The notes under the pieces: model-generated
What the model was told of the DNA's origin: nothing
Seen by the model: only the letters and a program-made list of their open reading frames with translations
Database searches by the model: none
Source of the DNA: Candidatus Zixiibacteriota bacterium
GTDB lineage: Bacteria; Zixibacteria; MSB-5A5; GN15; PGXB01
Assembly: GCA_030642025.1 (NCBI GenBank)
Contig: DAOWOO010000045.1
Span: 1-8,193 of the forward strand
Length of the DNA: 8,193 bases
Direction of reading: 5' to 3'
In this document: piece after piece, positions 1-6,510 of the stretch
How the letters are laid out: the number at the start of each line of letters is the position of its first letter
Position numbering within the stretch: position 1 is the stretch's first letter
Program-made: the position numbers and the translations under genes

Positions 1-786
1 CGGTTTTGTCCCGGCCGCCTCGCCCAGCGTAATAACTTCTAACCAGTCGGAATTCTCCGCCAGCGCCGAGAAAAACTTATCAAGCCAGCCATCAATATAG
101 CAATGCTCATGGGTATTCGGCCAGACCCCGAATTTTTCACCGTCATCGGCGTAAATCGCCAGACCGTTGGGGTTTTCCTCGGCCTGCCGTTTCAATTCAT
201 CGATCACCTTTTCCACGTCGCCGAACGGAATTAAATACCGCAGCTTTTTTTGTATCGGCAGAAGCTTAATCGTCATACCGGCCTCTTCCGTCACATAAAC
301 GCCGCACAGGTCTTCCGGCTCAAACCCGGCGTATAGAAAATGTGTATCATCGACCGGCAGGTACTGAATCCCGGCCTTATTTAAAACTTCAGGCAGATGC
401 GGCTCCCAGACTCTTTCGGTCAGCCATAGTCCGCTGGGATGGGCGCCAAAACGGCCGGTCAGATAACTGTTGAGCATATTTATTTGGCCGATTTTATCGC
501 GGTCCGGTATGGACGGAAGGATCGGCTCAAAATAGCCGCCGGTCATAAGTTCGACTCGCCCGGATTTGACCAGTTTGTTGACTTCTTCGATATATCCCGG
601 ATGATGTTTCTCCTGCCATTCCCAGAGAATGCCTGACTGGTGAAGTGATAGCCTGATATTATCGTGCTTCTCAAGAAGCTGTAAAAACGGCATATATGCC
701 CGTGACTGGGCATCCTCAAAGATATGATCGAAATTCCCAACCGGCTGATGATTATGCAGCCCCAGGGCCAGTTTGTATTTACCCAT
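1..786 (-). CDS. Glycoside hydrolase family 57 enzyme, probable 4-alpha-glucanotransferase or alpha-amylase (partial, C-terminus off the window)
   Basis: An open frame of 262 codons starts at the ATG at 786-784 and continues off the left edge. All GH57 signature regions in this part are present: HNHQP at residues 11-15 (region 1), GGYFEPIL at 83-90 (region 2), WLTERVWEP at 121-129 (region 3) and DDGEKFGVWP at 214-223 (region 4). By comparison with Thermococcus litoralis 4-alpha-glucanotransferase (Glu123, Asp214), E124 should be the nucleophile and D215 the acid/base. The family has an N-terminal (beta/alpha)7 barrel and acts on alpha-1,4-glucans such as glycogen or maltodextrin, usually in the cytoplasm; no signal peptide is visible. 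Family members of this type are around 650 residues, so more than half is missing. The ATG shares one base with the upstream MCE gene's stop (TAATG), which suggests translational coupling. Transferase versus amylase activity cannot be decided from this part. Confidence 0.93.
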   Translation of the reverse strand, partial: MGKYKLALGLHNHQPVGNFDHIFEDAQSRAYMPFLQLLEKHDNIRLSLHQSGILWEWQEKHHPGYIEEVNKLVKSGRVELMTGGYFEPILPSIPDRDKIGQINMLNSYLTGRFGAHPSGLWLTERVWEPHLPEVLNKAGIQYLPVDDTHFLYAGFEPEDLCGVYVTEEAGMTIKLLPIQKKLRYLIPFGDVEKVIDELKRQAEENPNGLAIYADDGEKFGVWPNTHEHCYIDGWLDKFFSALAENSDWLEVITLGEAAGTKP

Positions 787-1688
787 TAGAATAACTCCAC
801 TGTGAAACTAATATATTTTCGTGGATTGGACCGTATGTCACTGATAAGATCATCTATATTATCCGCAGTTCTCCTTAAATCATCATACAATCGACGGTCA
901 TCAACCAGAAGCTGCAATGTGCCGTCGCCGTTTTCAAGATTGTCGGCAAAGGCCCGCGCCGTTTCGGATACATAAACCAGGTTGGCAATAACAGAATCAG
1001 CCTGCCTGGCGGCGTTGTTGACATGAATCATGGCTGTGTCAATGCGCCTGGAATTCACCCGTGCAATACTCTTCAGCGATGTCGACGCATCCAGAAAATT
1101 GGCGACCGTTTCATCAAGGGCGTCGCGATTTCTCTCAAGATAATCAGCCAGTGATTTTGATACTTCATCAAAATTACTGATTGTCCGCGACAGTTTATCA
1201 AGATTATCCTCTGACGCCACCGAATGCTTCAATGAAAAAACCAGGTTCCTGAGTTCAGAAATCATCTCGCCCATCATTCCCATCGCCTCGGGAATTCCGG
1301 TATCATAAAAACCACTTATCAGGTTAAGCGTATCGAACGGAACCGGTGATTTCCCCTGGGCCACCGCCAGAAACCTCTCGCCCATCAAGCCGATATTCTT
1401 GATTGTGACAGTGGCGTCTTCCTTCAGTTTGACATCATCGGATAGCACAAATTCGATAAGAACTCCGCCTTCGGTAAGTTGAAAATCGGTCACCTTCCCC
1501 TTGCGGATCCCGGAGACCATCACCGGGTCGCCTCTGGAAAGTGATCCCACTTCCTCGAAGAAGGCTTTCACCCGAAAGTTGTGTCGGCTGAAACGGTATT
1601 CCTGTAGCCATACCGCCGCGGCGACAAAAATCACCACGGCGAGGATAATCACCAGCCCGACCCGTAATTCTATATTCCTGGACACCAT
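786..1688 (-). CDS. MCE/MlaD-family membrane-anchored lipid-transport protein
   Basis: This 300-residue protein has one N-terminal membrane anchor (about residues 10-28, GLVIILAVVIFVAAAVWL), then an MCE domain at about 38-113 that includes GDPVMVSGIRKGKV and GLMGERFL. A long helical segment follows (about 135-250), and the protein ends with a conserved tail (GTLQLLVDD, then SNPRKYISFTVELF). MCE proteins such as MlaD form periplasmic hexamers that pass lipids between the membranes and normally work with an MlaE permease and MlaF ATPase. Neither partner is in this window: upstream is rsgA and downstream is a GH57 enzyme. The 85 bp gap to rsgA is AT-rich and shows only a weak TATTAT-like -10 (1723-1728) without a good -35, so separate transcription is uncertain. 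Only a weak AGG-like ribosome site precedes the ATG. The family call is firm; the transported lipid is unknown. Confidence 0.93.
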   Translation of the reverse strand: MVSRNIELRVGLVIILAVVIFVAAAVWLQEYRFSRHNFRVKAFFEEVGSLSRGDPVMVSGIRKGKVTDFQLTEGGVLIEFVLSDDVKLKEDATVTIKNIGLMGERFLAVAQGKSPVPFDTLNLISGFYDTGIPEAMGMMGEMISELRNLVFSLKHSVASEDNLDKLSRTISNFDEVSKSLADYLERNRDALDETVANFLDASTSLKSIARVNSRRIDTAMIHVNNAARQADSVIANLVYVSETARAFADNLENGDGTLQLLVDDRRLYDDLRRTADNIDDLISDIRSNPRKYISFTVELF

Positions 1689-1773
1689 TTTATTAGCCTG
1701 TTGTTCAATAATTCGACAATTTATAATAACAATTTACGACTGGGAAGGTTTTAAACAACATTAAAGACAATTT

Positions 1774-2670
1774 CTATAATGATTTGTAGATGCTGACATA
1801 GCTTGTATATCGAAAACGCGCTATCTCGCCTTTCTCCACCGCCTCTTTTACGGCGCAATCCGGTTCGGGAATATGCGAACAGCCGGTGAAGCGGCATTTT
1901 TCGCGAAAATCATCGAATTCCGGAAAATAATACTGAACATCCTCTTTTTCCAGGTTCCAGAGTCCGAGAACCTTCAAACCGGGAGTATCCACGACAAACC
2001 CGCCTTGCGGCAATTCAAATAACTGCACCCGCGAGGTGGTATGCACCCCCTTATTGGAATATTCCGAAACCGGTCCGATTTTTAAATCCAGCCCGGGAAT
2101 TATCCGGTTAAGAATCGTCGATTTGCCCACCCCGGAATGACCGGCAAAAATAGTCTTATGGTTGGTCAGGGCATTTTCGAGAATTTCAAAACCGTCTCCG
2201 GTCTCGGCGGAAATCGGATAAAAAGGGATATTCAGACTTTTGTATCCCTCAGCTATCTCTTTTAAAATTTCAGGATGATAGAGATCAATCTTATTTATCA
2301 CCACCAGCGGTTCGAGTCCGCCGATATCAGCCGCAATAAGAAAGCGATCTATCAATCCCGGCTTCAGTGGCGGGCTTTTGACCGAGGCTACAACAGCCAG
2401 TTGATCGATATTGGCGGCAATAACCTGCTTCTTTCTGTCGGATCCCTTGGAAGGCCGAAAAAGCATTGATCGGCGCCGACCGACAGCTTCAATCATCCCG
2501 GTATTTTCGGAGATAAGTGAAATAGTAACAGCATCACCAACCGCCACCGGGGTTACGGCGTCGGTAACATGTTTTACCTTGCCCCGGATTTCACATTTGA
2601 TATTTTTCCCCTGAGAACGAACAATAAAGGATTTTCCGTGCCCCTGAATAACAATCCCGTCAAACTTCAT
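1774..2670 (-). CDS. rsgA: Ribosome small-subunit-dependent GTPase A (RsgA/YjeQ)
   Basis: The 298-residue length matches the Bacillus subtilis homologue. An N-terminal OB-fold (about 1-70) is followed by the circularly permuted GTPase domain that defines the family, with motifs in the order G4-G5-G1-G2-G3: NKID at 126-129, SAETG at 154-158, GHSGVGKST at 177-185, the HTTSR segment at 210-214 and DTPG at 228-231. A C-terminal zinc site follows, with C259, C264, H266 and C272. RsgA binds the immature 30S subunit late in assembly and uses GTP hydrolysis to check the decoding centre and release assembly factors. The ATG start fits the family N-terminus. The nearest SD-like sequence (GAGG) lies about 12 bases upstream, which is loose. 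A coding-like short frame from upstream overlaps the start by 11 bases. All catalytic and metal-binding motifs look intact. Confidence 0.97.
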   Translation of the reverse strand: MKFDGIVIQGHGKSFIVRSQGKNIKCEIRGKVKHVTDAVTPVAVGDAVTISLISENTGMIEAVGRRRSMLFRPSKGSDRKKQVIAANIDQLAVVASVKSPPLKPGLIDRFLIAADIGGLEPLVVINKIDLYHPEILKEIAEGYKSLNIPFYPISAETGDGFEILENALTNHKTIFAGHSGVGKSTILNRIIPGLDLKIGPVSEYSNKGVHTTSRVQLFELPQGGFVVDTPGLKVLGLWNLEKEDVQYYFPEFDDFREKCRFTGCSHIPEPDCAVKEAVEKGEIARFRYTSYVSIYKSL

Positions 2671-2800
2671 TCAGGCTATCTTCCTCTTCCCTGAGGATAT
2701 CGCGCCAGTCAATGTTTCTGTCCCTGTGGATTTTTCTGACCACGGGACGATCAGAATTTTCATTGCGTTCATAGTCTCTTTTTTTCCCCGCCCGCCGGAA
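2660..2800 (-). CDS. Possible small ORF or gene remnant overlapping the rsgA start
   Basis: This minus-strand frame is open from just after a TAA (2803-2801) to a TGA at 2662-2660, giving 46 sense codons and an 11-base overlap with rsgA. The last 38 or so residues look protein-like: DYERNENSDRPVVRK, then NIDWRDILREEEDSLNEV, charged, with purine-rich first codon positions. There is no ATG. A GTG at 2743 would give only 27 residues. The same frame before the TAA holds a short ATG-started run (MQKHTEREN), so a gene broken by a stop is one option. I do not recognise a family. It could be a decayed gene end, a short peptide with an unusual start, or chance. Confidence 0.25.
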   Translation of the reverse strand, partial: FRRAGKKRDYERNENSDRPVVRKIHRDRNIDWRDILREEEDSLNEV

Positions 2801-2862
2801 TTATAGATTTTCCCGCTCCGTGTGCTTTTGCATTGCCTCTGCAACTTACTCTAGCCTCCTGT

Positions 2863-2876
2863 TTGAAATATTTCAA
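2863..2876. repeat. Perfect 14-bp palindrome TTGAAATATTTCAA
   Basis: The two 7-base arms (TTGAAAT/ATTTCAA) are exact complements with no spacer, and one further outer G:C pair matches after a single mismatch. It overlaps the predicted start of leftward transcription, a typical operator position for a dimeric repressor. Functional assignment is inference; one or so such palindromes per window is expected by chance. Confidence 0.35.
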
Positions 2877-2881
2877 CCAAA

Positions 2882-2909
2882 AATATAGAAAACAGCCTAA
2901 TATATTCAA
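2882..2909 (-). promoter_or_regulatory. Candidate leftward sigma70-like promoter for the rsgA block
   Basis: Read on the minus strand, TTGAAT (2909-2904) is followed after 16 bases by TATATT (2887-2882), a reasonable -35/-10 pair. Transcription would start near 2875, inside the 2863-2876 palindrome. This would leave a leader of about 200 bases before rsgA that contains the SD-like AGGAGG and the short ORF. It is predicted from motif resemblance only, and AT-rich DNA produces such matches easily. Confidence 0.35.
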
Positions 2910-3052
2910 TATCGACCCTGGCATCTCAATGTTAAGTGTCAGACGGCGTTTTGTCTGCCAACAAGAAATGACGACACAACGACTTAGACGATAGCGCAGA
3001 ATTCGCACAGGAACTATTTTGCACCGAAAACATCACAATTGGCATTATGCGG

Positions 3053-3090
3053 TTGCTGGCCGTGTCCCGATAACTTATATTGGCCAATAT
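3053..3090 (+). promoter_or_regulatory. Candidate secA promoter overlapping a 14-bp palindrome
   Basis: TTGCTG (3053-3058) and TTATAT (3075-3080) are 16 bases apart and could form a weak -35/-10 pair ahead of secA. The -10 overlaps a perfect palindrome ATATTGGCCAATAT at 3077-3090, which ends 20 bases before the secA ATG. Such overlap would suit operator control of secA transcription, but the promoter match is weak and the regulator is unknown. The palindrome is seen directly; its role is inferred. Confidence 0.3.
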
Positions 3091-3099
3091 TTACAATAC

Positions 3100-3103
3100 A
3101 GGA
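3100..3103 (+). promoter_or_regulatory. secA ribosome binding site
   Basis: AGGA lies 7 bases before the ATG at 3111. It decides the secA start: the in-frame ATG at 3039 would add 24 residues rich in Cys, Trp and Pro that do not resemble SecA, whereas MANILEKIFGSK from 3111 is a typical SecA N-terminus. Confidence 0.6.
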
Positions 3104-3110
3104 ATTTTAT

Positions 3111-6071
3111 ATGGCAAATATTCTGGAAAAGATTTTCGGTTCCAAGCACGATCGGGATATTAAAAAAACCCGGCCGCTCGTGGATGAAATAAATATATTT
3201 TTCGAAGAGTACAAATCCCTCTCCGATGACGCCTTAAGCGCCAAAACCGATGAATTCAAAAAGCGCCTTGGTGACGGGGAAACGCTTGATGATATTCTTC
3301 CGGAAGCCTTCGCGGTGGTAAAGGAAACCTGCCGGAGACTTATGGGCAAAAGCTGGGGTGTCTGCGGTATCGAAACCGAGTGGAACATGATTCCCTACGA
3401 CGTCCAGTTAATGGGGGCGGTGGTTTTGCACCAGGGCAAGATAACCGAAATGGCCACCGGTGAAGGTAAAACGCTGGCGGCGACCATGCCGGTGTACCTT
3501 AACGCTCTGACCGGCAATGGCGTGCACATCGTAACGGTAAACGATTACCTCGCCCGGCGCGACTCTGAGTGGATGGGCGAAATATATAAATTCCTCGGTA
3601 TGACTATCGGTGTCATACATCATGATATGGATAACGCCGATCGCCGCAAGCAGTACGCCTGCGATATTACCTTCGGCACCAATAATGAATTTGGCTTTGA
3701 TTATCTCCGCGACAATATGGCGCAAACGGCCGATGACCGGGTTCAGCGCGGATACAATTATGCCATTATCGACGAGGTTGATTCAGTCCTGGTCGATGAA
3801 GCCCGGACCCCGCTGATTATCTCCGGCCCGGTTGAAAGCTCCATCCATGAACGCTATGCCGAAATGCAGCCGACCGTCAACACCCTGGTCCGCAAGCAGA
3901 CCAACCTGATAAATGAGAAAATCGCCCGCGCCGAGAGGCTCCTTCAAACCGAAGATGACAAGGCACACTATGAGGCGGGTCAACTCCTGCTGGCCGTCAG
4001 CCGAGGTGCTCCAAAGAATAAAAAATTCCTCAAACTGGCCAAAGAGCAGGGAGTCAGGGCACTTATTTCCTCGGTCGAATCGGATTACCTGCGTGACAAA
4101 CGCTTGTATGAAATCGACGAAACTCTGAACTATGTCATTGATGAGCGTGAAAATTCAATCAACCTGACCGATCACGGACGCACCCAGTTTTCCAAAGAGG
4201 AACAGGAGCTTTTTGAAATACCGGATATCACCGAGGGATTGTCCGAAATTGAGGGGGATGAATCTCTTACCACGGAAGAAAAAACCAAGAAAAGCGACAA
4301 GCTGTACCATGTTCATGGGGAACGCTCCGAAAAAGTGCATTCCATCAGCCAGCTATTGAAAGCGTATACCCTGTTTGAAAAGGATGTTGAGTATGTCATC
4401 CAGGACGGCAAAATTTTAATTGTCGATGAATTCACGGGGCGCCTGATGCCCGGCCGCCGTTATTCCGATGGATTACACCAGGCTATCGAGGCCAAGGAAC
4501 GGGTCAAAATCGAGGGGGAATCGCAAACTCTGGCGACCATCACCCTCCAGAATTACTTCCGGATGTACGACAAGCTGGCCGGCATGACCGGTACCGCCGA
4601 GACCGAAGCCCAGGAATTCTGGGATATTTACAAACTCGATGTCACCTGTATCCCGACCAATGTGGCGGTCTGCCGGGCCGATCATGAAGACGTTATTTAC
4701 CGGACCCGGCGTGAAAAGTACAATGCCATAATAGATGATATCGTTGACTGCTATAATAGAAAACAGCCGGTCCTGGTCGGCACTGTCTCGGTGGAGGTTT
4801 CCGAAACACTGTCCCGTATGCTCAAACGCTCGGGAGTCCCGCACAGCGTGCTTAATGCCAAGCATCATCAGAAAGAAGCGGAGATTATCGCCCGCGCCGG
4901 TAATGCAGGAACCGTAACGATAGCCACCAATATGGCCGGGCGCGGCACCGATATCAAGCTCGGCCCCGGCGTGGTCGACAAAGGCGGTCTGCATATTATC
5001 GGCACCGAACGGCATGAGTCGCGCCGTATCGACCGCCAGCTCAGGGGACGTTCCGGACGTCAGGGCGATCCGGGCTCCTCACGGTTCTATCTCTCGCTCG
5101 AGGACGACCTGATGCGCATGTTCGGATCGGGCCGTATCGCCAAAATCATGGACCGGATGGGTCTCGAGGAGGGCGAGGTAATAACCCACAAAATGGTCAC
5201 CAAAGCTATCGAACGGGCTCAGAAACGAGTCGAGATGCAGAACTTCTCCATCCGCAAACATACTCTCGATTACGACGATGTCATGAATGCCCAGCGCGAG
5301 GTTATCTATGACCGCCGCCTGACCGCCCTGGAGCGGGAATCGATCAAGGATGAGGTATTGGAATTGATCGACTCGGTCATGGAAGGTCTTATCGATCAGT
5401 TCTGCCCACCCAAAGAATACGCCGAAAACTGGGACTTGACCTCATTCCGTTCGGAACTGCGCCGGACATATTTATTGAATCTTGAATTCAAAAAAGATGA
5501 TATCCCCGACCTGACCAGTGAAAAGCTATCCGAGAATGTCAAGCATGCAGTCATGACCATATATAATCAGAAAGAGAAGGCGTACGGCAGTGAATTGATG
5601 CGGCGCCTTGAACGGTACGCCGTTCTGACCACAATTGACCGTCACTGGCGCGACCACATGTATGAAATGGATCAACTCAAGTCCGGTATCGGTCTCAGGG
5701 CGTACGGTCAGCGCGATCCGCTTGTCGAGTATAAACGCGAGGCATTCAGAATTTTCAGCGAACTGATTGATACTATTGACCGCGATATTGTCGGCATGGT
5801 ATATAAACTCCAAATCAATATGCCCGACCGCTCCCGCGATGAACGCCGCCGGGAGGCCGGACGCTCAATGGTTGCCTCACATCAGGATACAACCGGGATG
5901 GGCATAGCCAGCGCCGCCTCGGCGGCACAGGAATCCAACCCGGCCGCTGACGCCGCCAAACGCGGCAAGGCCAAGCCGTTTAAGCGCGAAAGCAAGAAAA
6001 TCGGCCGCAATGACCCCTGTCCATGTGGTTCCGGAAAGAAATACAAAAAGTGCTGCGGCCGGAATGCGTAA
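3111..6071 (+). CDS. secA: Preprotein translocase ATPase subunit SecA (FCB-type with insert)
   Basis: SecA is the ATPase motor that drives unfolded preproteins through SecYEG. This copy is 986 residues. Visible motifs are Walker A MATGEGKT (114-121), Walker B DEVDS (221-225), AGMTGTAETEA around 490-500, GTVSVE (557-562) opening the second nucleotide-binding domain, NMAGRGTDIKLG (607-618) and the arginine-rich RQLRGRSGRQG (642-652). Helical scaffold and wing regions follow, and a C-terminal SEC-C zinc motif carries C970, C972, C981 and C982 (CPCGSGKKYKKCCG), which can bind SecB or ribosomes. Relative to E. coli SecA (901 residues) the region between Walker B and the TGTA motif is about 90 residues longer. 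Part of this is a helical segment at about 265-335 (GAPKNKKFLKLAKEQG) resembling Bacteroidetes-type SecA. The gene leads a tight block with the next two genes. Confidence 0.99.
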   Translation: MANILEKIFGSKHDRDIKKTRPLVDEINIFFEEYKSLSDDALSAKTDEFKKRLGDGETLDDILPEAFAVVKETCRRLMGKSWGVCGIETEWNMIPYDVQLMGAVVLHQGKITEMATGEGKTLAATMPVYLNALTGNGVHIVTVNDYLARRDSEWMGEIYKFLGMTIGVIHHDMDNADRRKQYACDITFGTNNEFGFDYLRDNMAQTADDRVQRGYNYAIIDEVDSVLVDEARTPLIISGPVESSIHERYAEMQPTVNTLVRKQTNLINEKIARAERLLQTEDDKAHYEAGQLLLAVSRGAPKNKKFLKLAKEQGVRALISSVESDYLRDKRLYEIDETLNYVIDERENSINLTDHGRTQFSKEEQELFEIPDITEGLSEIEGDESLTTEEKTKKSDKLYHVHGERSEKVHSISQLLKAYTLFEKDVEYVIQDGKILIVDEFTGRLMPGRRYSDGLHQAIEAKERVKIEGESQTLATITLQNYFRMYDKLAGMTGTAETEAQEFWDIYKLDVTCIPTNVAVCRADHEDVIYRTRREKYNAIIDDIVDCYNRKQPVLVGTVSVEVSETLSRMLKRSGVPHSVLNAKHHQKEAEIIARAGNAGTVTIATNMAGRGTDIKLGPGVVDKGGLHIIGTERHESRRIDRQLRGRSGRQGDPGSSRFYLSLEDDLMRMFGSGRIAKIMDRMGLEEGEVITHKMVTKAIERAQKRVEMQNFSIRKHTLDYDDVMNAQREVIYDRRLTALERESIKDEVLELIDSVMEGLIDQFCPPKEYAENWDLTSFRSELRRTYLLNLEFKKDDIPDLTSEKLSENVKHAVMTIYNQKEKAYGSELMRRLERYAVLTTIDRHWRDHMYEMDQLKSGIGLRAYGQRDPLVEYKREAFRIFSELIDTIDRDIVGMVYKLQINMPDRSRDERRREAGRSMVASHQDTTGMGIASAASAAQESNPAADAAKRGKAKPFKRESKKIGRNDPCPCGSGKKYKKCCGRNA

Positions 6072-6081
6072 ATTATAAATA

Positions 6082-6504
6082 ATGAAAAATATCCTCATTG
6101 TCTGCTCCGGCAACTCAATCAGATCACAGATAGCCGAGGGGTTTGTAAAAGCGCTTGCTGGCGGCAAATATGATATCAAATCGGCCGGCGTCACCCCTGT
6201 CGGCATTCATCCTATGGCCGTCGAAATCATGAATGAAGTGGGAATCGACATTTCCGGTCATGGATGCACCATGCTTTCCCGGTCAATGCTGCAAGATGTT
6301 GACTATCTTATCACCCTGTGTAACTCCGCGCGTGATCATTTACCGGCTATTCTTCCAGGGGTCAGGCATATTCACCGGGATGTCGGAAATCCCGACCGGC
6401 AGTATCCATCCGAGGATGACCGCAGAAAAGGATATGCCCGGGTGCGCCATGATATCCTGAACCATATTGAAACTTTTCTGGATGAAATTGAGCACGGAGA
6501 TTAA
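6082..6504 (+). CDS. Low-molecular-weight phosphotyrosine phosphatase / ArsC-fold protein with altered catalytic residues
   Basis: This 140-residue protein carries the P-loop CX5RS at residues 8-15 (CSGNSIRS), the signature of LMW protein tyrosine phosphatases and thioredoxin-coupled arsenate reductases; overall it most resembles the latter. Against S. aureus pI258 ArsC with a constant offset of two, Cys10 is C8 and Cys82 is C80, but Cys89 is L87 and the general acid Asp105 is N103 (in GNPDRQ). The redox relay for arsenate reduction is therefore incomplete and the usual Asp-Pro acid is missing. A working arsenate reductase looks unlikely; a slow or altered phosphatase, or a non-catalytic phosphate binder, is possible. 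The ATG is 10 bases after the secA stop with no Shine-Dalgarno sequence in between (attataaata), suggesting translational coupling to secA. No arsenic-resistance genes are nearby. Confidence 0.88.
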   Translation: MKNILIVCSGNSIRSQIAEGFVKALAGGKYDIKSAGVTPVGIHPMAVEIMNEVGIDISGHGCTMLSRSMLQDVDYLITLCNSARDHLPAILPGVRHIHRDVGNPDRQYPSEDDRRKGYARVRHDILNHIETFLDEIEHGD

Positions 6505-6510
6505 AAATAT

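Larger units (their letters stand above)
2671..3110. other. Divergent intergenic region between rsgA and secA
   Basis: This 440 bp stretch separates the two divergent blocks and contains no convincing full-length gene. Its left part (to about 2830) holds overlapping short minus-strand frames upstream of rsgA. The middle (about 2855-2910) is AT-rich and carries a possible leftward promoter, a palindrome and a strong SD-like AGGAGG. The right part (about 3050-3110) holds a possible rightward promoter, a second palindrome and the secA ribosome site. The stretch from about 2911 to 3050 shows only a weak 5-bp inverted repeat (CAGAC/GTCTG near 2942-2959), and I see no further signal in it. Confidence 0.6.

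Noticed and set aside
2778..2785. A dnaX-like slippery heptamer A AAA AAG on the minus strand, possible programmed frameshift
   Set aside because: The heptamer is in phase with one short frame, but neither the frame before nor the -1 frame after encodes anything recognisable; the coding-like frame would need a +1 shift instead.
2769..3008. A 79-codon minus-strand ORF in the intergenic region
   Set aside because: It runs through the AT-rich promoter-like segment, has no ribosome site, and its composition changes abruptly along its length; no family resemblance is visible.
3039..3110. An in-frame ATG at 3039 that would extend SecA by 24 residues
   Set aside because: The extension is rich in Cys, Trp and Pro, lacks a good ribosome site and does not resemble any SecA N-terminus; 3111 has AGGA at 7 bases and starts with a typical SecA sequence.
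4473..5015. A 180-codon minus-strand open frame inside secA
   Set aside because: It is antisense to conserved SecA motor-domain sequence, and such shadows are common in genes of this codon usage.
5913..5926. GC-rich hairpin GCCGCC-TC-GGCGGC inside secA
   Set aside because: It lies in the Ala-rich low-complexity linker before the zinc motif; alanine codons explain it and no T-tract follows.
6082..6504. Straight annotation as thioredoxin-coupled arsenate reductase
   Set aside because: The third redox cysteine is Leu (L87) and the general acid is Asn (N103); no ars genes are nearby.
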